NCBI RefSeq assembly: GCF_003233655.1
Contig: NZ_CP029829.1
Span: forward strand, 1,064,978 to 1,128,977
Direction: 5' to 3'
Origin: Azospirillum ramasamyi
GTDB lineage: Bacteria; Pseudomonadota; Alphaproteobacteria; Azospirillales; Azospirillaceae
Length of the DNA: 64,000 nucleotides
The position numbers and the translations under genes are program-made. Position 1 is the stretch's first letter, and each line of letters opens with the position of its first letter. Below are positions 18,170 to 28,396 of this stretch, piece by piece. The notes under the pieces are model-generated. The model was not told the origin of the DNA, did not search any database, and saw only the letters and a program-made list of their open reading frames with translations.

Positions 18170-19348
18170 GTGGGGATGATGCGGACGATTCGGGGGGCGG
18201 TGCTTGGGCTGATCGCGATTGTCGGAATGGGCATCGGCGGGGGCCTGACGGAGGTCCGCCCCGCGGCGGCCCATATCGTTCTGAAGCCCGCCTATGGCGA
18301 GGCATCGCTGTACGGCCCGGCCAGGGCACGCGGCGCGGTGGTGTGGAGCCACGGCCGTTCGGTGGATTCGGAGGATTCCGAGGCCCCTACCCCGCTCTAT
18401 ATGAAGATGCTGCGCGACGCCGGATGGGACGTCTTCCGGCTCGACCGCATGCGTGTCAGCGACACTCTGCCCAACAGCGCCCGCGCGCTTGCCGGCTATT
18501 CGGACATGCTGAAGACCAAGGGGTACCACCGTGTCGCGCTGACAGGGCAGTCCTTCGGGGCCTTCATCTCGCTGATCGCGGCGGGCCAGACCAACGCCAT
18601 CGATGCCGTCATCGCCACCGCGCCGGCCGCTTTCGGCAACTTCACCGATGCCTATGACACCTACCGGGAGAACGCCGCACAGCTCTGGCCGATCCTGCGG
18701 GAGGTTCGCCGCGCCCGGGTGATGATGTTCTTCTTCCACGGCGACGATTTCGACCCGGGCGGACGCGCGGAGCCGGCGCGCAACATCCTGGCGCAGCGCG
18801 GTCTGAGCAGCCTGATCGTCGACCAACCTGCGCTGTTGCCCGGCCATGGCGCCGCCAACACCGGATTGTTCGTCCGCCGCTTCGGCGCCTGCATCGTCCG
18901 CTTCGCCGAGGCGCCGCCGGCCGCGAATGATCCGCCCTGTGACGAATCCTGGGGCCGCAATCCCAGCGCCGAACTCCTGCAGGCCGCCCTGCCCGCCAAC
19001 GCCTCCGGCTCGGCAAATGGAGATGTGGACACCACCGCCGCCCTGCGCCCCTACATGGGCATGTGGTACGGCAGCTACATCAATGGTCGCGAAGTCGCCC
19101 TGTCGGTAGAAAGGGCGGAAGGCGACGCCGTCTATGCCGACTATCTGCTGGGCGCCGGCATGGAGGCCGACCAGCCATTCGAGCGGGTGCGCCGCAAGGG
19201 CCGGATCGAGAACGGCGAACTGGTCTTCGACGAGAGGGGGCGCAACATGCTGCGCTATCGCCTGCGGCCGGATGGGCGCATCTCCGCAACATGGCTGGAC
19301 AAGGACGGCCGCGGCCGGCTGGACACGGTGCTGCGCCGGATGAACTGA
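18170..19348 (+). CDS. secreted alpha/beta hydrolase-like protein with C-terminal beta domain
   Basis: About 392 residues (GTG 18170; ATGs at 18176 and 18179 are alternatives). An N-terminal signal peptide ends near AAAHI. Residues ~45-260 look like an alpha/beta hydrolase: GAVVWSHGRS may form the oxyanion region, GQSFGAF is the nucleophile elbow, HGDDFD is a possible acid turn, and LLPGHGAANT holds a candidate His. Residues ~300-392 form a beta-rich domain (MGMWYGSYINGREVALSVE onward), lipocalin- or DUF-like in flavour. The product is probably periplasmic. The combination is uncommon and the substrate unknown. Confidence 0.7.
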   Translation: MGMMRTIRGAVLGLIAIVGMGIGGGLTEVRPAAAHIVLKPAYGEASLYGPARARGAVVWSHGRSVDSEDSEAPTPLYMKMLRDAGWDVFRLDRMRVSDTLPNSARALAGYSDMLKTKGYHRVALTGQSFGAFISLIAAGQTNAIDAVIATAPAAFGNFTDAYDTYRENAAQLWPILREVRRARVMMFFFHGDDFDPGGRAEPARNILAQRGLSSLIVDQPALLPGHGAANTGLFVRRFGACIVRFAEAPPAANDPPCDESWGRNPSAELLQAALPANASGSANGDVDTTAALRPYMGMWYGSYINGREVALSVERAEGDAVYADYLLGAGMEADQPFERVRRKGRIENGELVFDERGRNMLRYRLRPDGRISATWLDKDGRGRLDTVLRRMN

Positions 19349-19374
19349 GGCGGCCCCCTCCCCGTCCTGGACCC

Positions 19375-20274
19375 TCAGCCCTGGGCCAGGAAGTTGCGGA
19401 CGATGGCGATCTGATCGTCGGTCATCAGCGACGGGGCATGGCCGGTGTTGGGGATTTCCACCACCTGCACCAGCCCGGACGCCCCCGGACCGCGCTCCGC
19501 CATCCGTTCCGCCGTCTCGGCGCTCAGCAGGTCGGACTCCGCGCCGCGCAGCACCAGCACCGGGCAGCGCACGCGGTCCCACAGCGCCCAGAGATCGACG
19601 TCGCCGATCGGGGCGGTCTTGAACGCCTCCCCGATGCCGGGATCGTAGGCGAGGCGGAAGCGGCCATCCGGCAGCGGGCGGGCGCTGTGCTCCGCCATAT
19701 GGCGCCAGCATTCATCGCCGATCGTGCCGAATCCCATCAGGACGAAACGCAGATAGGATTCGAGCGCCGGCAGATCCTCGAACACCGGATCCTTGCCGAC
19801 ATAGTCGGCGATGCGCTGCAGGCCGGCCTGGGCGATGAAGGGACCGACATCGTTGATGACCATGCGGCGGATCGGGCTGTTGGCCTGGGCCGCCAGCGTC
19901 ATGCCGATCAGTCCGCCCATCGAGGTGCCGACCCAGTCCACCGTCTCCACCTCCATGCGGGCGATCAGCGCCACCATGTCGGAGCAGTATTGCGGATAGC
20001 CGTAGAGCGCCGGCACCGGCAGCCAATCGCTGCGCCCGCGCCCGACCACATCCGGACAGGCGACCCGCCAGCGGTCCGACAGCCCCAATGCCAGCCGGTC
20101 GAAGTCGCGGCCGTTGCGCGTCAGGCCATGGACGCAGATCGCCGTCCGCGCGGCATCGTCACGCCCCCACTGGGTATAGGCGACCTTGTGAAAGCCGGCG
20201 GCGCTGAGGCCGAGAACACTGCGTTCGGACATCGGCACGGGAGGGCACTCCTGTTCAGCGGTGTGGGGGCTCAT
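19375..20274 (-). CDS. alpha/beta hydrolase
   Basis: 299 residues. The fold is clear: AICVHGLTRNGRDF (oxyanion hole), DVVGRGRSDWL, GTSMGGLIGM (nucleophile Ser), LRGAESDLLS (Asp) and PNTGHAPSL (catalytic His). No signal peptide is seen. It resembles small esterase/haloalkane-type cytosolic hydrolases; the substrate cannot be told. Its start overlaps the stop of the lytic transglycosylase (ATGA), which fixes the start at 20274 and implies translational coupling, although the two activities are unrelated. Confidence 0.88.
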   Translation of the reverse strand: MSPHTAEQECPPVPMSERSVLGLSAAGFHKVAYTQWGRDDAARTAICVHGLTRNGRDFDRLALGLSDRWRVACPDVVGRGRSDWLPVPALYGYPQYCSDMVALIARMEVETVDWVGTSMGGLIGMTLAAQANSPIRRMVINDVGPFIAQAGLQRIADYVGKDPVFEDLPALESYLRFVLMGFGTIGDECWRHMAEHSARPLPDGRFRLAYDPGIGEAFKTAPIGDVDLWALWDRVRCPVLVLRGAESDLLSAETAERMAERGPGASGLVQVVEIPNTGHAPSLMTDDQIAIVRNFLAQG

Positions 20275-21167
20275 CCCTTTTTCGGCGATTTGACGCCGCG
20301 TGGCAACTCCGCCTCGACCTCACCCACGGCCGCATCGCGGATGGCGGGGAGCGCGGGGGACGGGGTCGCCACCGAACGGTCGAAGGGATGGCGGATGGCG
20401 TCGTAGTTCCGCCGGATGATGCGGACGTAATTGCGCGTCTCCTCATAGGGCGGGACGCCCTTGTAGCGGTCCACCGCACCTTCTCCGGCATTGTAGCCGG
20501 CCAGCGCCAGCGTCACGTCGCCCTGGAAATAGGCCAGCAGCCAGCGCAGGTACTTCACGCCGCCGGTGATGTTCTCCCTGGGATCAAAGACATTGCCGAC
20601 GCCGAACCGGTCGGCGGTGTCGGGGATCAACTGCATCAGCCCGGCGGCCTCCTTCGGCGATACCGCGTCGGTGCGGAAGGCGCTCTCGGCCTGGATGACC
20701 GCCAGCACCAACCCCGGATCGACGCCGTATCTCGGCGCGATGGAATTGACCAGAGACACGATTTCGGCCGGGGGCGGTCCGACTTCGCGCACAGGCCCGG
20801 CACCCGGGCGGCACCAGGGGCGGATGCGTCCCATGCGGCCGGGAACATAATTGACCAGACGGCGCGCTTCCGGATGCCCGCGCGAGGCCGCCGCGCGCAG
20901 CCAGGCGGTGCCGAGGCGCCGGTCCTTGCGCACGCCCTTGCCGAACAGGTAGCGGCGGGCCAGCCGGAAGGCGGCATCGGCGTCGCCCTGCTCCGCCAGT
21001 TCGCAATCGCCGGATTTCGCCTTGAGGGGCGGTGGCAGTGCGGCAACCGACGCCGGCTTTTCCGAGGAGTTGGCAGTCGCCGCAGCGGCCATTGGTGCCG
21101 ATGCCGACCCGGCGCCGGACAGCGCCAGTGCCATCAGCGGCACCATCACGACACGACGAAACGGCAA
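20271..21167 (-). CDS. lytic transglycosylase with SEL1-like repeats
   Basis: About 298 residues if translation starts at TTG 21165-21167. That start has an AGGAGGG box 7 nt upstream and gives a basic start (LPFRRVVM) to a signal peptide ending GSASA. ATG 21146 is the alternative. Residues ~60-110 hold a SEL1/TPR-type repeat (GDADAAFRLARRYLFGKG), and ~135-260 the SLT domain: QAESAFRTDAVS with the catalytic Glu, then AAGLMQLIPDTADRFGV and LALAGYNAGEGAVDRY. It cleaves peptidoglycan glycan strands in the periplasm. The hydrolase downstream is coupled by overlap. Confidence 0.9.
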   Translation of the reverse strand: MPFRRVVMVPLMALALSGAGSASAPMAAAATANSSEKPASVAALPPPLKAKSGDCELAEQGDADAAFRLARRYLFGKGVRKDRRLGTAWLRAAASRGHPEARRLVNYVPGRMGRIRPWCRPGAGPVREVGPPPAEIVSLVNSIAPRYGVDPGLVLAVIQAESAFRTDAVSPKEAAGLMQLIPDTADRFGVGNVFDPRENITGGVKYLRWLLAYFQGDVTLALAGYNAGEGAVDRYKGVPPYEETRNYVRIIRRNYDAIRHPFDRSVATPSPALPAIRDAAVGEVEAELPRGVKSPKKG

Positions 21168-21280
21168 ACCCGGACCCTCCTGCGAACCCACGTCATCATA
21201 CGGGAAGCGGGAGTATGGTGATGCAACCTGTTTGGGACAAGGGCGGGCCAAACTCTTGGTTCAGGGCACCATCGTCTCGG

Positions 21281-23437
<2,157 letters not shown>

Positions 23438-23465
23438 TCAGAGGAGGGGTACGGAACGGGAACCG

Positions 23466-23496
23466 ATTATATGGCCGCAACGCCCCCGTCTGTCGA
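23466..23496 (-). promoter_or_regulatory. uvrB promoter candidate
   Basis: Minus strand: TCGACA at 23491-23496, 19 nt, then a perfect TATAAT at 23466-23471. Just downstream is a direct repeat GTTC-CC-GTTC. That spacing is not the LexA spacing of seven. Confidence 0.5.
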
Positions 23497-23561
23497 GCGC
23501 AGGCTGAGCGGCACTGCGCTCCGCGCAGAGCGGAACGCAGCGCCGCCCGGCCCCCGCCTCA

Positions 23562-23951
23562 CTATTGTCCCAGCGCCTTCGGGTTGGAGATTCCCAGCCG
23601 CGCCTGGACGATGGCCTCCAGCGCGTCCATCAGCACCTCCCGGCCCTCATGATCGAAGTCGCCGGCGGCGATCTCGATGCACAGGCGGTGCTGCAGTGCC
23701 TCCACCCGCTTGCGCAGGTCCTCGCCGGACAGGGCGTCGTCGGCGTCTTCGCCATAGAGTAGGGCGAGCGCGCCGAGCATCGAGTGGCCGGCGGTATCCA
23801 GCCCCTTCAACTCCCGCTCGGCGATCTCCAGCGCGTTGGCGACCATCAGCGCGGCGAAGCGGGCTTCCGGGGCGACATGGGGAAGCACGTCCGCCCGAAA
23901 GGTGGAGGCGGCGATCTGCAGCAGGCCGCGGGCGTCGGGATTGGCGCGCAT
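23562..23951 (-). CDS. DUF6285 domain protein
   Basis: 129 residues, mostly helical and acidic (LLQIAASTFRADVLPHVAPE at the start). It matches the family now called DUF6285, which is regularly found after aminoglycoside-phosphotransferase-like kinases and near acyl-CoA dehydrogenases. Its start overlaps the last base of the upstream phosphotransferase stop (TGATG), so the two are coupled and probably act together. No catalytic motif is visible; a role as partner or regulator of the kinase is inference. Confidence 0.75.
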   Translation of the reverse strand: MRANPDARGLLQIAASTFRADVLPHVAPEARFAALMVANALEIAERELKGLDTAGHSMLGALALLYGEDADDALSGEDLRKRVEALQHRLCIEIAAGDFDHEGREVLMDALEAIVQARLGISNPKALGQ

Positions 23952-25033
23952 CAGGCCACCTTCTCCACCGCTTCTGAGGCCACGCTGCCGATGGTGCGGA
24001 GATGGCGCAGCATGTCCATCTCGATCTCCGGCAGCATCCGTCCGGTCAACGCCAACTCAAGCGAGGGCTGCGCGCCGGAGCTGTGGCGCAGCCCCTGCTC
24101 CACAGCGATCGCCGCCCAGCGGAGATAGGCCGCCGTCTCCCAATAGGCGACGCGCGCCGGATCGACGCGGCGGCCGGAGGTTTCCTCATAGCCCGCATAG
24201 AAATCCGCCCGGTCGGCGATGCCGCCGGCTTCACGGTCCGGCCGCCGGAAGCGCCAGGAGCGGGAGCAGAACCAGCCCAGATCCTCCATCGGATCGCTGA
24301 ATCCGGCGAACTCCCAATCGAGGATCGCGGTCAGCGTGCCGTTCTTGACCAGATAGTTGCCCGTGCGGAAGTCACGGTGGCACAGCACCACCGCGTCCGG
24401 CGGCGGCGCGTTGACCTCCATCCAGCGCAGGCCCCAGGCGATCACCGGGTCGCGGCTGCCCAGATCGCCGAACCAGCGGCGGAATTGCGCCAGCGTTTCC
24501 TGCGCCGGACAGCCCGGCGCCTCGCCCAGCCGTTCGAGCCCTTCCGTATCCGGGGTGATCCGGTGCAGAAGTCCAAGTTGCCGGCCAAGCTCGCGCGCCA
24601 GTTCCGGCTGCGCCGGCTCCGACCGTGTCACCGCATGGCCGGCGCCCAGCCCTTCGGCCCGGCGCATGATGTAGAAGTCGTGGCCCAAGATGGCGGGGTC
24701 GTCGCAGGCGAGGAGCGGTTCCGGCGCCAGCACTCCGGCCGCATAGGCGGCGCGCAGCACCACGAACTCCCGCAGCTTGCCGATGCTGGCGGAGATGCGC
24801 CCGCCGCCTTCGGCGCGCAGCACGCAGGCATGGTGCCCGGCCAGCGGCCCGCCGTCGATGTCCAGGGTCACGGCGAGATTCAGGGAGATCGCTCCGCCGC
24901 CGAGCCGTCCATCCTCCGTCACCGTGACGCGGGAGGCGCCGGCCTGAATGGCCAGCCAGCTTTCCAGGCGGGCGCGGTTGTCATCGGACAGAAGCGACGG
25001 CGGCGGCTGGTCGGTCGCTTTCACGACGTGCAT
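23951..25033 (-). CDS. phosphotransferase family protein (APH-like kinase fold)
   Basis: 360 residues. The C-lobe carries the APH motifs VVLCHRDFRTGNYLV (catalytic loop with HxDxxxxN-like spacing) and AILDWEFAGFSDPMEDLGWF (metal-binding DxD/E). The N-lobe has a Gly-rich start (RLGGGAISLNLAV). These kinases, sometimes named acyl-CoA dehydrogenase-associated phosphotransferases, act on hydroxylated metabolites such as 4-hydroxy acyl-CoA in some systems. The substrate here is unknown. It is the first gene of a two-gene unit with DUF6285. An acyl-CoA dehydrogenase is not present in the window. Confidence 0.82.
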   Translation of the reverse strand: MHVVKATDQPPPSLLSDDNRARLESWLAIQAGASRVTVTEDGRLGGGAISLNLAVTLDIDGGPLAGHHACVLRAEGGGRISASIGKLREFVVLRAAYAAGVLAPEPLLACDDPAILGHDFYIMRRAEGLGAGHAVTRSEPAQPELARELGRQLGLLHRITPDTEGLERLGEAPGCPAQETLAQFRRWFGDLGSRDPVIAWGLRWMEVNAPPPDAVVLCHRDFRTGNYLVKNGTLTAILDWEFAGFSDPMEDLGWFCSRSWRFRRPDREAGGIADRADFYAGYEETSGRRVDPARVAYWETAAYLRWAAIAVEQGLRHSSGAQPSLELALTGRMLPEIEMDMLRHLRTIGSVASEAVEKVA

Positions 25034-25161
25034 GGCGTTTCTCCCTCGGAGGATTGCTGGGCGCGCTGGTTCGCGCGTCTTGGTCGGTTATGGCCGCCGA
25101 TGGTAGGCACGAAGCGATGTTGCCGGCAAGTTACACCTTGGTGGGAAAATCGGCTTCCCTG

Positions 25162-25213
25162 AAATAAAAAATGGACGGCCCCTCCCCCGCCGGACAGGCG
25201 GGAAAGGGGCCGT
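25162..25213 (-). terminator. terminator of the GH17-GT2 gene
   Basis: A long GC-rich stem (ACGGCCCCT... / ...GGGGCCGT plus an inner CCCGCC / GGCGGG stem) runs on the minus strand into TTTTTTATTTC. It sits 28 nt past the stop codon. Confidence 0.85.
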
Positions 25214-25240
25214 TCGTCTCAAACGGACGGATAGGAGACC

Positions 25241-27886
25241 TTATGCGGTGATCGGCTGGTTCGCCCCCTGATCCTGGCCGGCCGACTTGGCCTGCGGAAT
25301 GGCCGGGACCGGCGCCGGCTTGGTCTCGCGGACCGGCAGCATGTCGCCGATGCCGAAGGCGACGGCCATCAGGTTCGGCACCGCCATGGCGGCAAGCAGC
25401 CACGACCACAGTTCCAGCGACAGGGTGCCCAGCGGGTTCGCCATGGCGGCAGTGGCGGAGGCGGCGACCAGGGCGGCGGACAGCCAGGCCTCGGGCTTGG
25501 CGCAGAAGCGGCCGGCGGTGCGCTTGCCGCCCTTGGCGGTCACCCGGAAGGCGTCGTGCTTGCGGAACAGGCCGCGGAAGACGGCCAGGGCGACGGTGGT
25601 GGACAGGGCCATGCCGACGGCGCAGGCACCCAGGCTCTGCTTCCAGCTGTTGCCGGAGGCGTAGCGCGAGGCCAGCAGGCTGGAGGCCGCACGCAGGACC
25701 AGGGCGCCCAGCACGGCGGCGGTGGCGGCCACCGGCGGCAGGTGCAGCGGCAGAACCAGCGAGGCGAAGGTCCAGATCACGGCGGCGACGGCGGCGAACA
25801 TGCCGACGGCGTCGGACCACCAGCGGATCCAGTTGGCGGCATAGCCAAGCTTCTGACGCGCGCTCAACTCGGCCGCACCCGGCAGGAACTTCCTCCAATG
25901 GGCGCGGACGATCTGGGTCGAGCCGAACACCCAGCGGTCGCGCTGCTTGCGGAACTGCATGAAGTTGTCCGGAGCCAGACCGGCACCCAGCCGCTCGTCG
26001 GTGTAGGCGGCGCGATAGCCGGCCGACAGGATGCGCAGGCCCAGTTCGGTGTCCTCGCAGATGCCGGCTTCCGACCAGCCGCCGACCTGATCCATCGCCG
26101 ACCGGCGCAGCATGATCATCGTGCCGTGGCAGATGAAGGCCTGGGACGACACGCCCTCCTGCATGCCGACGTCGAAGAAGGGGCGGTACTCGGCGGTCAT
26201 CGCCGCCTTCAGCGCCGTCTCGTGGCCGTCGCGGTGCTCCTGCGGAGCCTGGACGATGCCGACAGACGGATCGGCGAAGGCCGGGGCCAGCTTCGACAGC
26301 CAGTCGGGCGACACGGTGTAGTCGGCGTCCAGTACGGCGACGATCTCGGCGGCCGGGTCGGTGTGGCGCATCGCGGCGTTCAGGGCGCCGGCCTTGAAGC
26401 CGGAGATCTTCTTGTACCAGTGGAACTTGAACTTCGGACCCAGCGCCCGGCACATCTCCTCCACCGGGCGGACCAGATGTTCCTCCTCGGTGTTGTTGAT
26501 CAGGACGACGACCTCGTAGTTCGGGTAGTCCAGCCGCGACAGCGAAGCCAGCGTGGCGTTCAGCACGTCCGGCTGCTCACGGCAGGCGGCGACGTGGACG
26601 GAAACCATCGGCTTGTGATCGACCGCCGGCACGGCCTGCGGCAGCAGGGCCGGAGCGCGGCCGGTCAGCAGCCGGCGGGCGACGTCCACCAGATCGGCGA
26701 AGGTGACGCTCATCATCAGGGCGCCCAGCGCGAAGGCGGAGCCCCAGGTGGTGACCGCACCGAAGGTCAGATACTCGGCATAGGCGCCGGCAACCGCCGA
26801 GCCGATGGCGAAACCGATGATGTTGGCGCCCATGGACGCGGCCAGCGCGAAGCCGGCGTTGGTCCGGCGGCGGAACACCACGAAGGCGGACAGGGCGAGA
26901 CCGACGGCCAGAGCGACGCCGGCGGCGACACGCTCGCCATAGGGGGCGGCGACCGCGCCGGTCATCGACCATTTCGGCTGACGGTCGGCATCCAGCACGC
27001 CCCAGGTCGGGCCGGGCGACCCTTCGATGGTCGACTTCCAGATGCCGTCGAAGGCCTCGACGACGTTGTAGGACAGGCCGAGCGCGTTGGCTTCCGCCGC
27101 GAAACCGCGGACGACGGCGGCCTGGGCCTCCGGCGTCGGATAGGCGTCGTGGAAGTTCTCGCCGCCCGACGGCCAGCCGACCTCGCCCACATACAGCGGC
27201 TTGCCCGGATGCGCCTTGCGCACGGTGTCGAGCCGGTCACGGATCCAGGTCAGCGCGTTTTCGGCCGGGACGCCTTCCCAGTAGGGCAGAACGTGGACGC
27301 CCATGAAGTCCGACGCCTTCACCGTGGCATCGGCCTTGATCATCTCCGACCACACATCGGCGGTGCCGACCTTGACGGAGGCGGGAACGGCGGCGCGCAC
27401 GCGCTTGATGTAGGCGGCCAGCTCGGCGTCGGTCAGTTCGGCGCGCAGCAGCGTCTCGTTGCCGACGATGATGCGCTTGATGCCGCGGAACTCCTTGGCG
27501 AGAGCGACGGCGTGCAGGATCTCGCGCTCGTTCCGGGCCTTGTCCTCGCTCAGCCAGATGCCGAGCGTGACGTCCAGCCCCTTGGAGATCGCGATTTCCG
27601 GGACTTCGCCCTGGGAGCCCAGGGTGGAATAGGTGCGGACGCCATCGGCGAAGCCGACGATGGCGGCCATGTCCCTCTCGAGCTCCTTGCGCGGCACCAC
27701 CGGCTGATCGTTGGGATCGTAGCTGCGGCCCGATGGAGAATAGGACACGGATTCGATACGGCCGGGCTCCGCCTCCACCGGCGTCGGCGCATTGCGCCAG
27801 GACCAGAAGGACGCGTGGCCGGCGGTCACGGCCAGCAGTGCGGCGGCGATGGCTGCGCGCCGGATCGAGTTCTTCGGGTTGTTCAT
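25241..27886 (-). CDS. membrane beta-glucan synthase-like protein: GH17 domain + GT2 glycosyltransferase
   Basis: 881 residues from ATG 27884-27886. An N-terminal membrane segment is followed by a GH17 domain (residues ~40-310) with candidate acid/base Glu in IIVGNETLLRAEL and nucleophile Glu in LYVGEVGWPSGGENF. Next are membrane helices (~325-410). A processive GT2 domain (~430-680) follows, with VLDADYTVS (DxD), CEDTELGLR and QRDRWVFGS (QxxRW). More helices end the protein. This resembles NdvB-type enzymes that make and trim beta-1,3-linked glucans. The synthase should use UDP-glucose at the cytoplasmic face, and the GH17 part may branch or cyclise the chain. The start has no strong ribosome site. 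Confidence 0.88.
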   Translation of the reverse strand: MNNPKNSIRRAAIAAALLAVTAGHASFWSWRNAPTPVEAEPGRIESVSYSPSGRSYDPNDQPVVPRKELERDMAAIVGFADGVRTYSTLGSQGEVPEIAISKGLDVTLGIWLSEDKARNEREILHAVALAKEFRGIKRIIVGNETLLRAELTDAELAAYIKRVRAAVPASVKVGTADVWSEMIKADATVKASDFMGVHVLPYWEGVPAENALTWIRDRLDTVRKAHPGKPLYVGEVGWPSGGENFHDAYPTPEAQAAVVRGFAAEANALGLSYNVVEAFDGIWKSTIEGSPGPTWGVLDADRQPKWSMTGAVAAPYGERVAAGVALAVGLALSAFVVFRRRTNAGFALAASMGANIIGFAIGSAVAGAYAEYLTFGAVTTWGSAFALGALMMSVTFADLVDVARRLLTGRAPALLPQAVPAVDHKPMVSVHVAACREQPDVLNATLASLSRLDYPNYEVVVLINNTEEEHLVRPVEEMCRALGPKFKFHWYKKISGFKAGALNAAMRHTDPAAEIVAVLDADYTVSPDWLSKLAPAFADPSVGIVQAPQEHRDGHETALKAAMTAEYRPFFDVGMQEGVSSQAFICHGTMIMLRRSAMDQVGGWSEAGICEDTELGLRILSAGYRAAYTDERLGAGLAPDNFMQFRKQRDRWVFGSTQIVRAHWRKFLPGAAELSARQKLGYAANWIRWWSDAVGMFAAVAAVIWTFASLVLPLHLPPVAATAAVLGALVLRAASSLLASRYASGNSWKQSLGACAVGMALSTTVALAVFRGLFRKHDAFRVTAKGGKRTAGRFCAKPEAWLSAALVAASATAAMANPLGTLSLELWSWLLAAMAVPNLMAVAFGIGDMLPVRETKPAPVPAIPQAKSAGQDQGANQPITA

Positions 27887-28005
27887 GGGGAGTTCGCGTT
27901 GCCCTGTTGCAGGGTGGCCGTTCGCCACCGGACATCCGCACAAACGGGCAGACCGACTTCCCTATTCCACGCACCCCGAAAAAAATTTGTGCGCTGCGGC
28001 GGCCG

Positions 28006-28030
28006 GGAACCGGGCCGGACAGAGCCTGTT
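28006..28030 (+). promoter_or_regulatory. EcfG-type stress promoter candidate upstream of small gene
   Basis: GGAAC at 28006-28010, then 16 nt, then TGTT at 28027-28030. It fits the general-stress sigma EcfG consensus GGAAC-N16/17-CGTT with one change. The -10 end lies 53 nt before the ATG of the 71-residue gene. Confidence 0.5.
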
Positions 28031-28082
28031 GGACCGGGATCCGTTGGACAACAAACCTTATGAACCGCTCAGGAGTACCCCC

Positions 28083-28298
28083 ATGGCAACCCGCCACGAA
28101 GACAGCCCGGAACACAAGAAGGCCCATGAACTGGCCGAGCAGGCCCTGGACAAGGCCGCCGGCGGCGATGCCCGCAAGGCGCGCGACCTGATGGAGGAAG
28201 CCAAGAGCATCGATCCCAAGATCGGCGAGGAAATGGCCCGCGAGGCCGCCGAGGATCAGAAGAAGGCCGACAAATACGTCGACAAGAGCGACAAGTGA
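28083..28298 (+). CDS. small hydrophilic Lys/Glu/Ala-rich protein, probable stress protein
   Basis: 71 residues from ATG 28083 with AGGAG 7 nt upstream. Composition is almost only charged residues and Ala (e.g. AHELAEQALDKAAGGDARKA), predicting a soluble helical protein without hydrophobic core motifs, signal peptide or cysteines. I do not recognise a named family. An EcfG-like promoter precedes it, so induction in general stress or stationary phase is a reasonable inference. It diverges from the glucan-synthase gene and converges on gcvPB. Confidence 0.7.
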   Translation: MATRHEDSPEHKKAHELAEQALDKAAGGDARKARDLMEEAKSIDPKIGEEMAREAAEDQKKADKYVDKSDK

Positions 28299-28306
28299 AC
28301 GGTGCC

Positions 28307-28363
28307 CCCTCCCTCTCCCGCGGTCGCCCGACCGAAGGTGGACTGATCGCGGGAGAGGGAGGG
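28307..28363. repeat. 16-bp perfect inverted repeat between convergent genes
   Basis: CCCTCCCTCTCCCGCG (28307-28322) is the exact complement of 28348-28363, with a 25-nt loop. There is no T-tract. It could act as a two-way terminator for the small gene and gcvPB. It belongs to a loose class of C/T-rich palindromes seen several times in this window. Confidence 0.65.
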
Positions 28364-28396
28364 AGCAACCGCATCGGCTCCTTACTCCGCCACCCC

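Noticed and set aside
23440-23480. LexA (SOS) box at uvrB
   Set aside because: The direct repeat GTTC-N2-GTTC has the wrong spacing; the alphaproteobacterial box is GTTC-N7-GTTC.
25556-28063. 835-codon plus-strand ORF
   Set aside because: Shadow of the GH17-GT2 gene.
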